Below are positions 11,945 through 22,500 of a stretch of 64,000 bases of DNA, in pieces (position 1 is the first letter of the stretch; every line of letters begins with the position of its first letter). The notes below the pieces were generated by a model. That model was not told the origin of the DNA and did no database searches. It saw only the letters and a list, made by a program, of their open reading frames with translations. The position numbers were made by a program, and so were the translations under genes. This DNA is from Gelatoporia subvermispora B (lineage: Eukaryota; Basidiomycota; Agaricomycetes; Polyporales; Gelatoporiaceae): assembly GCA_000320605.2 (NCBI GenBank), contig KB445797.1, forward strand, positions 64,437 through 128,436. The letters are read 5' to 3'.

Positions 11945-12965
11945 ACACCGGTGTATGCGACTTGCAAAGACGAAGGCGCTACGAAGTCTGTGCAAGGGCG
12001 CTCGGAGCGGAGCAAGCGCCGTGCTTCGATCGCGATCTGGAGGAGCGGCGATTGCGCGTCCTTCACAGTCGTCCTCTCGTCTGTCTCACCTGGCTGACTC
12101 CCCCGCTCTCTCTTGGCGATTAACCTAACCCCTCTGTGCTCGTCCCCTTCACGACAATGCGCCACCGTGCTTCTCTCTCTCTACTCGGCGGCCACGCCCT
12201 GCAGGTCCGACCCATTCTGCACTTACTGTGTGCTCGAGCCTATCATCTCGCGGCACCACCATGAGAAGCACCACCAGACCTGCGCTCACCGCCGCCGAGC
12301 ACCATACGTCGAGGTCAGTACGTCCCGCAACCGCATGGCCCTCTACGCTGCCCCAAGTTTCATGGCGGCGGCGAGTCCCCCTACTCGCCGGCGGCAGCGG
12401 CGACGGGATGACGATGGAGGTGGTAAGGGCTACACGTATCAGTCACTCTTCTGGAGGAATCTCGCACCGCCAAGCACGAGAGCAAGGAAGCCGACGGCGA
12501 GCTCGCGCCGGACCCGCTCAGAGACGCGATCAACGAGACCTGGGGCTCCGTCGACGCCTTCAAGGTGTTCAATGCCACCACCGTGGTCATCCAGGAATCC
12601 GGCTAGAGCTGGCTTGTACGTCCCATCCCACCGTCGTCCGAAGGGAAAAGTAGATGCTGATCAAGCACAGTGTTTTAGATTCGAGCAACAGGCGTCTCGA
12701 GGTCACGACCACCTCGCATCGGGAGCCGCTTATGGCCCACATCCCCACCATCGACGTCGACATCTAGGAATACGCGTTCTACCTACCGTCCCTCAACGTT
12801 GAATCCGACGTGCGTATCAATACCTTTGCCATGTCGTTATCCAGCGTTGACTTTCGTTCTTCAGCACCTGGGACGCAATCTGGAATGTCATCAGCTGGGA
12901 CGAGGCCGGAAAGCGTCACGAAGAGGGTCTTTCGGGCGAGACCCGTCTCCAAACTCATGGGCTCT
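11945..12965 (+). pseudogene. sod2: Mn-superoxide dismutase pseudogene, copy A
   Basis: This is a heavily decayed Mn/Fe-superoxide dismutase, homologous to the better-preserved copy at 26510-27450. The upstream part (about 11960-12110) shares GCGCTCGGAGCGGAGCAAGCGCC with the promoter regions of the other two copies. Remnants of the exons are readable: LEPIISR near 12230, SLFWRNLAP near 12445, [13 protein letters not shown] near 12545, and the metal-site region near 12745, where DIWEHAF has become DI-stop-EYAF. The stop at the Trp is shared with copy C at 36.7 kb, and the ligand His is Tyr here. Numerous indels break the frame. Copies A and C therefore share a dead ancestor. It lies just before the NLR2 upstream region. 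Confidence 0.85.
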
Positions 12966-12999
12966 GAGCCGCGGTCTGATCTAGCAAGAAGAAAATAGC

Positions 13000-14429
13000 A
13001 TACACAGGGATCACAGCTGCATTTCGAAACCTACCTCGTTATTCGTGCGTCACGCGATATGAACTCTGTGCGCCAGGGTCGACTTTATGGCTGTGGGACA
13101 TCTGTGAAGCTACTATCGCCGGGGACGTGGAAGGTCTGGAACACAAGACAGACATGAGAGATCTGCGGAGGGATTTGAGTATGCCTGGAAGCCGTAGCAG
13201 CGTTTCAGCGGACGGGATGCTAGTGCGTAGCTGGAGCGTTTAGCTTCTTCGCGCTCGCTACGCCGCCGCAAGTGCTGTCGCCGCCGCATCGACGTTTCTC
13301 TGGCGAACCGGTGCCTGCGGGTTCAGAACAGGCTGGCAGGAGGCCGCCCGCAGCGCAGTTCGACCAGCTCCTGCCGTGACGCTCGGGTCTATTCTGCTTG
13401 GGCCAGGTGCTGTGTGGCTGATATCCGTCTCGTGCTACCCCCTGTACGTCGTCGTGGCACAGGCCGGATGGTGCATTTGCTGTACCCGTCCCCTGTCCAC
13501 CCGTATTTGTCATAGAAGTGAGGCTGTACGTTGGGCGTCCATTATTTCTGCTCACGAGGAGCGCCGACGTATGAGGAACGCGCATACAACGTGCTCAACG
13601 GCTCTTCCTGTAGGCTGTCCCACGACCGAGAGCACTGCCTGTGGAAGATATGCGCTGCTGCTGTATTCAAGCCTGGCGCTAATATATATCGGTGAATGCC
13701 ACTAACGTGTGTCTTATGGTGTTCGCCCGCAACTATTAGAGAAGAGCAGCGGTGTAGCATGTGTCAACTACATGCCGCTCTAGGCGTGTTCCACCTATCC
13801 GACGACCTTTTTTATAGACTTTTGCACGACTGACGGCAGTGCCTGTGGGAGGAATGCGCTGTTTCTTTGCCGACGTCACCTTAGTGAGACGTGGGTACAG
13901 TGCATCTGATACTGCAGTATATCGGTCATATGGCAAGCATGTGCATGGGTCTTCTTCGTATAAGGTTCAGAGCGTTATGCCACAAGCTCTCGTAGGTGAA
14001 GTCTGGCCGTTCCTTACGTTGACTATGACAGGAACCTCCGGATGATTCAAGTCCAGCATTCAGGGAACGCTCGCGGGTGTATGTGCGTATTGAGAGATTC
14101 TTGCTGAGTGCGTCCTTGACTTATCCGTGGATAGTCCACACACACTGAGACTCACTGTGCTAGATCTGTGAAGATATCCGTCACAGGCAGTGCTTGTGTT
14201 GACACGGGCATGGAAGGCGCATTGCCTCGTATACAAGTACCCCAATATCCTGCATATACTATATACCTGCTTTCCCGTGAGCGTCTGCCTCTTCTCGCGC
14301 CGGAAATTCACACTCACCTATCCCTTCACCTCCTAGTGCACGCCTCGCTCCCTTATTTTCGCATAAGTTCAGCCCACGTATTCGATTAGTCGCATTCCAG
14401 TTATAGAGCGTTCAACGTTCAGCTCTCAC
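13000..14429. repeat. NLR2 upstream region, duplicated upstream of NLR4
   Basis: This 1.4 kb is repeated at about 37005-38431. From 13740 onward the two copies are nearly identical at a constant offset of 24,002 bases; the first half is more diverged. It presumably carries the NLR2 promoter. Minus-strand open frames (for example 13220-13585) are broken in the second copy, which argues against a gene. Near-identity of promoter, leader and 5' exons suggests a recent duplication or gene conversion that carried regulatory sequence with the receptor. Confidence 0.8.
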
Positions 14430-17178
14430 ATGGGCAATACCGTATGTGATCACCGGTGTTCTTAGCTGTATGCATGATTGACCGGCCACAGCAATCTTCT
14501 TGTAACCGATCCCTTCGTAGCCGGGCGGATGCGGTCGTATCCGCCGTCAGGGGCGTCTTCGGTATTGTAGCCGATGTATCATCGGATTTACCGATCCCAG
14601 CCCTGGGCTACGCCTTCTCTGTGCTGGAGTCCATAATGGAGCGAATCGAAGTAAGTCTGAAAGTCTTGAAGTGGAGGTTGGTGTCTCACCTGGTCTGCAG
14701 AAGATGAGAGCGAATAGTCAAGACGCGAAGGAAGCAGTCGAGAGTATCAAGGCGCTACGCAAAACCCTTCGAACAAGCTCAAACTCGATTGGGAGATATT
14801 CCCGGCAACTACAACCAGGAGAACGAGAGGTAGCGGCGGACATACTTGATTCATCCCACCAGATGAGAGATAGAATTGACTCACTTTGCGAGTACGTTTC
14901 CCTAACTGTGTCAACAACAGTCGATGTACTAACGAACCCGAAGCCGACTCAGTAGTATTCAAGATATCGCGGAAGACCTTCCGTCAAGGGGCCGGTTGTC
15001 GAGACTGATATACACAGAACAAGATGCGGATCTGTTGAAGCGAATCAAGAGCGAGGTAAAGGAGGCTACGGAAAACTTTAGAGTATGTGCAAGTAGTACG
15101 GGTTACGGGTGATAGTTTCTCGTCATAACGCCACCGACGTAGCTCCAAGGCGATATCGCGGTCGAGGACATACTTCGAGATATGCGAGCCAACCTCCAGG
15201 TCAGCCCGGACAGAATTTGTACTAGGTCTAACTATCTGAACCGTCTGTCTGCAGGATATGGCGCGCGAGAGACGCATACAAAGTATGGATCGTCTACATT
15301 GGCCATCTAGGATCTATGATAACACGCCACTCACATAGGTTGTCACGAGCAACTCAGCCAGCTCAATCCTGCGGATGCATCTTATCGTGCCGACCACACG
15401 TCCGAAAAGGCTCGCCTTCAGCCAGGCACTCGTGAATCTATCCTCGCAGATCTCCGGAGCTGGGCGACACATCCCAATCCACCATGCCGCGTGTTCGTGC
15501 TGCATGGACAGGCCGGCATGGGCAAGTCGTCTATCGTACACGCTCTGACAGAACAAATCGACAAGAAACATTACGGCGGCTCTTTCTTCTTCAATAGAGG
15601 CATTGATGAATGTAGAGATGCCCACCGGGTCTTCCCAACATTGGCCCATCAGCTTGCACACTCAAGGGACAACCTAGTCTACTTGATCGCAACTTCGGCA
15701 AGGGAGCACATAGCTCAAGGTCGTAAGCAAGCCCTCAAACACCAGCTGGAGGAGCTCATCATTAATCCACTGCGCCGAGTGTCGAATTACAAGATCCCAA
15801 TCCTGCTTGCAGTACACGGGGTCGATGAATGTGCCAACACCGAGAACGATGCGGTCCCCCGGATGCTCCAATTACTATGTCAAGCGGCAGCCGATATACC
15901 TTGTCTGCGCATTCTAATTGCCACACGCCCGGAGAAACATATCCTGACTGCGCTTCACTCATCCGACAAATCAGATCTCATCGTCTGGCGAGACCTGCAG
16001 AAAGAGCGCGACGTAGACCGCGACATCCGTCTCTTGATTGATTCCGAGTTTGAGAAGTGCAGGAAGGCTGGCCCGTTTCTGCTCCTGGAGAAGCACCCGG
16101 ATGCCGCGCAAAGGCTGACGGATCTGTCGGACGGACTGTTCATCTATGCAGTCACAATCCTCCGTGTCCTCACCCGTGACATACACTTTGCTGTACGCAT
16201 GTACGACACATTGATCGAGTCCCAAGGTCGCCTCGGCCCAGGGAAGGCGTATGAGAAGCTCGATATGCTGTATGGGGTGATTCTCACTAGCGCGTTTGGA
16301 GAATTGAAGGGAGATCAGTACCGAATGAGCTGTGTGCTTCATATATTGTGCTGGATGTGTTTACACAGCAGACCCTATCTTATAAACACAGACAAGCTCG
16401 CTGGCTTTGCACCAGATGCATTAAACCTCGAACTGGTAGGCATTCCATCCTGCGCAACGCTTGATCTTGTGGACCGCCTCCGGTCCGTCCTCATCGTCGA
16501 CGGCACCATCACCCCGTCCACCTCAATCCGAGCTTGCCACGCCAGCTTCCCGCAATTCCTAATGGACCCTACCCGATGCACAGACCCCGCCTTCCTCGTC
16601 GACCCGCCGTCTGGGCACGCCCTGATCGCCATCTCCCTGCTCGATCTCCTGGCTCGCGACGACGCCGACAGTCTGCGGGGTGCCGATGGTGACATGCCGC
16701 AAATGTGGGACTATGCTAGACTTGAGTGGGATGATCATCTCGTTGAAGCGCGATACACGCCCGAGCTCGGGCGATCTCTGCGGCACTTCGTGGAGACTCA
16801 TCTGGAGGATTGGCTGCGAGTGGTTGAGCCATGGGGTGAAAGTCATTGGATTAAAGCTGAGTGGATGGATGTCGTTGCAAGAGTGCGCAATTGGTACGAG
16901 GTAGGCTGAAGCACTCTTTCTGATGCGAGTGCATCATGCTGATATGGCACGTGCAGGCGAATGGTCCCGACGATGGGCTCGTGGCGATGCTGGATGAAAT
17001 CCTTGACAGACGAGTCAAGGAGATGGCTGCAGAAGCCAACCAATCTCCGGCCGAGTTTGACTGGGAGTACGCTGAGAAAATCAAGGCCTGGGTGAAGAAT
17101 CGATATCCGCGGGAAGGAGAACGGGCTTCAATCAGTGATTGTGGGCAAACCACCCGTAGCAGTTCCGCATCTATTTGA
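14430..17178 (+). CDS. NLR2: NACHT receptor with myristoylation-like N terminus and altered Walker B
   Basis: Exons are 14430-14441, 14492-14650, 14701-14891, 14953-15082, 15143-15199, 15255-15282, 15339-16900 and 16957-17178 (786 aa, in frame). The first exon encodes only MGNT; splicing to QSSC gives Gly2 and Ser6 of the N-myristoylation consensus plus Cys8. Intron 3 has a perfect TACTAAC branch site. Residues about 15-200 are helical and MLKL-NTD-like, including the segment SSDLPIPALGYAFSVLESIM. Walker A is GQAGMGKSS (about 249). The Walker B core reads ILLAVHGVDEC: His352 (CAC at 15815-15817) replaces the Asp kept in NLR1, 3 and 4. The downstream Asp-Glu pair is intact. The C-terminal half matches the other paralogues and ends without repeats. 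It is probably membrane-directed and hydrolysis-impaired (inference). Confidence 0.9.
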
Positions 17179-18147
17179 TGACCTTCCACCCACTCGTTGA
17201 ATTGTCCCATGTCAGGATTGCATTGAGATAGATTACAATTGTCGTCATATCTGCCAAGAGCGTACATCTGCTACATCACCGCTATTCTCAGTGCCTTGTA
17301 TGTGTATCGATCCTCATTGCATGAGATACCGCGACCCGCAATGCATCATCAACTACGACCAGTCTCCAGAGCGTCGAATGGTCTGCAGATCAAACGTAAG
17401 ACATGAACCGATGGTACAAGGCTGCATGCCGTGTTGTCGCCCGTGGACGTATAGAACTCCAATGTCGGACGCAATCTGATGTAAGACGATCGAGTGTTGG
17501 TAGGAACGAAGAAACCAACCAGGGGACCACCACGCCGTAGACGACTTGGGTTTACTATACATCTATTCAGATGTGATTGTCGCATTCTGGACGACAGCGC
17601 TGCTGCGCGTGAGGCATCGCTTGAACGCCGGTCCATATCCCCGAAGAAGGAACCCCGTCACTATATGCGTCGAATTTGCAGGGCTCTGAGTACATGAGCG
17701 TGTATAGACTCAATATACAGTATACATAAGCGCCATTTCCACCGGCGCTAGCCCAGAGACCGGCGCACCCGCTGCCGTCCATGAACTGGCCTCGGGCAGA
17801 GGGTCCTAGCATACACCATGTACACGGGCGGACGGCTAAACGCTGCCGGGACGAAGGTCTGTGTGGTAAACACGACCAGGATAGCATGAACAGAGGGAGA
17901 GCGCACTGTAGCATAGACGGACACACTTCCAGGCAGGGCTAGCAATGGTCCGTGTGCGGGGCATGCCATGCGGTGCAGCCCATGCCGTAGACAGACCGTC
18001 AGGGACAGATGACGCAGGGGTCTCAAAAAGCCGCGATGGAACTGCGGACGTCCGGGGGCTCGAGAGAGGACCGCCTTCAGCTTGTGGGGTCCGCAAAGAG
18101 TGCAGGTAGGCGATCCGGGTCAAGGCATGCAGCGTATGTCAGATCGA
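17179..18147. repeat. NLR downstream block T, copy 2 (truncated)
   Basis: This is the T block following NLR2. It is clearly homologous to 6188-7160 but more diverged than copy 3 is. It stops abruptly after AGCGTATGTCAGATCGA, where sequence jumps into the end of an NLR gene (CAATTGGTACGAG). In copy 1 the same place reads on as GCTCGATCGAAGCCGCG. The shared ATCGA at the junction marks the recombination breakpoint. Confidence 0.75.
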
Positions 18148-18438
18148 CAATTGGTACGAGGTAGGCTGAAGCACTCTTTCTGATGCGAGTGCATCATGCT
18201 GACATACCATGCGCAGAAGAATGGTCCCGATGATGGGCTCGTGCCGATGCTGGATGAAATCCTTGACAGACGAGTCAAAGAGATTGCTGCAGAAGCCAAC
18301 CAATCGCCGGCCGAGTTTGACTGGGTGTATCGCGAGCACATCAAGGCCTGGGTGATGGATCGATACCCGCGGGAAGCAGAGCAGGCTTCAGTGAATGATT
18401 ATGGACAAAGCATCCATAGCAGTTCCACATCTATTTGA
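18148..18438 (+). pseudogene. NLR 3' fragment (last splice junction and last exon)
   Basis: This begins with the last codons of an NLR penultimate exon (NWYE), then the 56 bp terminal intron (18161-18216) and the complete last exon (18217-18438), ending HSSSTSI. The exon encodes DDGLVPMLDEILDRRVKE, as in the full genes, and is intact, but no NACHT or N-terminal part precedes it, so it is not a gene. It is directly joined to a truncated T block upstream and followed by a full T block. It therefore arose by unequal recombination within the array. Confidence 0.88.
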
Positions 18439-19610
18439 CGACCGCCCACCCACTCGTCGAGCCGTCTCATGTCAGGCTCGCGCTTTCATCGATTGCGATT
18501 GTTTTCAGATCTGCCAAGAGCATACTTCCGCTACGTTTTGGCTATACTTTATGTATTGCAGGTCTACCTGTGCTCATTGCACGAAACACTGCAACCGGCA
18601 ATGGATCATCAACAACTGCAAGAGCTTCGAGCTGTCTGCGGGTAAAACATAATGCGTGACTCGATAGGATGAGGCTAGGTTCTGTGCTGTCGCCAGTGGG
18701 CACACTGAACACCATTGTCAGATGCAATCGGATGTAACATGGCCGACTAGTGGAAAGAACGAATGACTGACCCACCAGGGGACCTACACGCCATATAATA
18801 CTTGGCTTTGAGACACAATCGTTGAGATGCAATAGTTGAATTCTGGACGCCAATGGTGCTACACGTACGGCATTGCTAGAACCCCAGTCCATATCCCCGA
18901 AGGAGGAACCCTGTCATTATATGCGTTGAATTTGCAGGGCTCTCAGTAATGGAGCGTACCTGGACACAATACGCCCTATACCGAGGCGCCATCTCCACCG
19001 GCGCTGGCCCAGAGACCGGCGCACCCGCTGCCGTCCATGAACTGGCCTCGGGGAGAGGGTCCTAGCATGCAACATGTACACGGGCGGACGGCTAAGCACC
19101 GCCGAAACGAAGGTCTGTGTAGTAAGCACGACCAGAATGGCTTCACCGGAGGGAGAGCACACTATCGCATGGACGGACACACTCCCAGGCAGGGCGAGCG
19201 ATGGTTGGTGTGCGGGGCATGCCATGCGGTGCAGTCCATGTCGTAGACAGACCTGAGGGACAGATGTCGCAGGCCAGGGCCTCAGCAGGCCGCGATGGAG
19301 CTGCGGACGTGCAGAAGCTCAGAAGCGGACCGTCTCCGGGTTGGGTGTCCGCAAAGAGTGCAGGTATGCGATCCGGGTCAAGGCGTGCTGCGTACGCGGG
19401 ATCGAAGCCGCGCCGGTTGGCGATCGCAGGATGGGCCAGATAGCCATCAATATACGTCAGATAACAGGCATGGAGGCAGAGGTCCCGGGTGTCTGCTAAC
19501 AGCAACGCGGTGCTGAAGCCTATGCAAGCACTAGCTCAGAGGGTGCTGAAGGCATGGTCGCAGGAGATGACGTAGCGCCGAGTGTGGGCGCTCGAGTATG
19601 GCGCGCTGCG
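18439..19610. repeat. NLR downstream block T, copy 3
   Basis: This follows the NLR 3' fragment. From about 18640 to 19250 it is nearly identical to 6400-7020 (copy 1, after NLR1), far more so than to the adjacent copy 2. The core motifs CACCGGCGCTGGCCCAGAGA and ACACGGGCGGACGGCTAA are kept. It ends in the segment GGCGCTCGAGTATGGCGCGC (near 19587), also found at 7369. This pairing shows exchange between unit 1 and unit 2. Confidence 0.75.
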
Positions 19611-21690
19611 CGTCGCGTGCGTTGCCTTCTGCTCCTCTTGTCCTCTCTCCCAGTCATGCCTCGCAAGCCCACAGTCCTGTTTTTTTCGGCCCCACCACTC
19701 GATTCGCCCCTTCAATGCGCGAACCGCGGGGCCTCTCGCGGCAGAGCGAAGCTCAGACGCGCTACAACAAGACCCCTTTTCTACTCTGTTGTAGCTATCT
19801 CTGGCTCGGTTCAACACGTCCGCCGTAGTCCCTGCCATGTGACGCATCAATACCTGGTCCCGCCAAGATGAGCACCAAAACATCACTCGTCCGTCTGTCA
19901 ACACTCGGCGCGATTCCAAAGCAATGACGCGTCCTCATGGCCCGTAAGGCTCGCACAGTTGGTTGCTGGCTCGTGCTCAAGGCGTCAGATTCTCACCTGC
20001 ATACCAACGTTAGATACGAGGTGCTGACGCGATGCTCCGATGGACTAGTCCGGCGACGGTGGCACCAGAGGAGATGGAGATAGTGTGCACCACAGCAGAC
20101 GGCCAGGACTGGTATGTCGCCTTATCCTCTTGTCTTCGGTTTTTTCACTGACTGAGTACGTGCTTCATTTTACAACCCATAAACTTCACATAAACGCACG
20201 TCCGTTGGATCTCCCTGTCCGAGTCTCACTTTCGCTCGTCAGACCCGCGTTGTGCACATGCTATTCCAATTCCGCCGTTGCAACCATATTGTGTGTGCCG
20301 TGCTCCGCCCTGCATGGCATCAAGGTATGCGTTCATCATGGATGATTTCCCATCCGCGTATGCTTAAACTCATTAATGACGCTAGCGTAGGAGTCCTATC
20401 GAAGGACTGCACCTATGAGGCCGTTTCCGCGGAGTAACACCTTCCTCCCAGGTGGGAGTCCCGTCCATCCCAATGCAAATATCAAGGTGACCCTGATGGA
20501 ACTCTTTCAGGACGTCAGTTACGAGTGATGCTGCTACGCACGCTCGAAACTAGATCCTTAGATTGTGCAAACGGCGACGACATCAGGAGCTGCCAGCACT
20601 CGATGTTCGAGTACTTGAACAGTACCAACGCTCCCTCCCTCACGCACCGGCTTCTTTGGTGTTCCTTCTGTCGCCACGGGTTAGTCCCCCAACTCCAATG
20701 TGGGGGAATTTGAGCGATCATTCCAGAGCGTTGACGTACGCAGGAGCTGGATTCACAGAGTAATGAGACATTGTCGAGGAGGCATGAAATGCCCAGAGGA
20801 TGTGAAACCCAGCTACAAGACAGTACAGCGCACAAGAGGATCGTCTCAGGCACATTCGACTTGTGGTGTGCGTATCGCTGCCGCTCCGTTCCACGTCTAA
20901 AGTATACTCATACGCGACCATCTGTTCGGGCTGCTTCCCATCCGAACGTCTACCCTGCACCAAGACCGCGCACACCTCGCTCCAGGCCCCTGTTCTCTGG
21001 TACGCCCGGGTGAATTGTCCCTTGATCATCTCCCATTTCCTGCGAGAATGACTTCGTTCAATCTGAACGATTCCCCATGCTCTCGTCTGACCATCCGGCC
21101 ACGTCGCACGCCTCGCATCCTGTGTCGCCACGTATGTCGCTGATGTGAGTGTGCACGGAAATTCCGTTTTGGATACGCTTCACTAGATCTCCGGCGTTTG
21201 TGTCATGGCGACGTACTGCTGCTCATTAGCTCAGTGAGAGTGTATGTACGATACGGTAGTCAATCTGATCACTCCAAGTTCAATACCATCATCGGTGGTT
21301 TTTCCACCAAGTACCTGCAGCCCGACGTTGGCTCTCGGACCGAAATGAGTCATGTGCGCCCCAACGGGCCGCACAGCAGCACCGCGCCTTTATATTCCAA
21401 CGCGAACGGTTGATTGCGGTAACCTTCGCGACATGTGGATCGCGTGAATTCGACTTTCATGATCGCTCCACCTGTTGCTGAAGCTTCGCGCGTTGCAGTC
21501 TGCACTGCATATATCAAGTCCTGCTTGTCACAATGACGGAGCGAGAGGATACACAAAACAGCCCTTGATGTTGCGGCCGTCGCTGCTCGCCCGATACGCG
21601 GTGGCTCGAGAGCTCACGATGAAGACTGGAAGGAAATATATTATAGGCGGTATCACAATATATGCGCAGAGAACACCGCCTCCTTTAGAC
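19611..21690. repeat. Decayed array blocks B, C and D, unit 2
   Basis: This is the counterpart of 7391-9690: the B part (GAAGCTCAGACGCGCTACAA near 19747), the C part (ATCCTCTTGTCTTCGG near 20122) and the D part (GAACGTCTACCCTGCACCAAG at 20946). No open frame is conserved in the other units, and no gene is recognisable. A 137-codon minus-strand frame at 20718-21131 has no family features. Confidence 0.6.
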
Positions 21691-22500
21691 GGACTATTGT
21701 CTCAGTTGCCGGCAGCTGCGACGCCCCGGATCCTTGTAATCAGTGGGCTTAGGGTCCGGCTGAGATGTATCATGATCTCCAGCAGGATTTACGTTGTTAG
21801 CAAATGCGGGAATGGCACGGCCGTCAACTGTCACGATGCCTGGGATGCAAGGCAACTGCGCTCAATAACGACCGCATATCGCAGAAAGGGGAACCTCAGC
21901 TCATCAATCGGACACTGCACACACATCATAAATACACTAATTTGCGTGTGCTGTACACAAGGACCGCGTCAGCACTCGGAGTGTTTAAGTAAGTATCATA
22001 ATGAAAGACGCACACACTAGACGTTGGGCGTAGCTCTTAAGTCGTCAGAAAGGCTGGAGGTTGCAATAGCCGAATAGCCTCGGGCATCTGTCTTCGCAGA
22101 CCTAGATATAGTATTTGGCAACAGGGACGTCTGATTGATGCGAGATCCACGGAAAGATATTCACCACTGGTAGGTCTCGCTAGCGGCCGTGAGGATGATG
22201 AGGGACGAGAAATGGACGAGAATGTGGGACTCACGAAGGTACGGTTCTTGGATGCACAGAAAATTTGACAGGCAGAAGAAGATTCCTACAGTGGTAAGAT
22301 GCTTGATACTTGAATCTTGGCTGAAAACATCTCTTGATGGACAGGGGACTTGGTGTAAAGGTCAATCGATGTTGAGCGATATTTGCATAGGCAGAATGCC
22401 CTGAGATGTCGACTTTATGAGGAAGCGGCCGTAGAGCATGCAGGTATACTGCAGGTACTTACCATGCTCCGTCAGGACCTAGGGTATTCCAACGAGTAGT
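21690..22500. repeat. Element E copy 4 and block G, unit 2
   Basis: Positions 21690-22050 are an element E copy: CAGCAGGATTTACG, CAACTGTCACGATGCC and TGTACACAAGGACCGCGT are its landmarks. Block G (22190-22500) aligns with about 34440-34700, sharing GAGAATGTGGG-type, CAGAAGAAGATTC-type and TTACCATGC segments. Neither part has a conserved open frame. Confidence 0.55.

Noticed and set aside
13220..13585. 121-codon minus-strand frame upstream of NLR2
   Set aside because: The counterpart near 37220-37590 is interrupted and changes are not codon-like; it is most likely chance.
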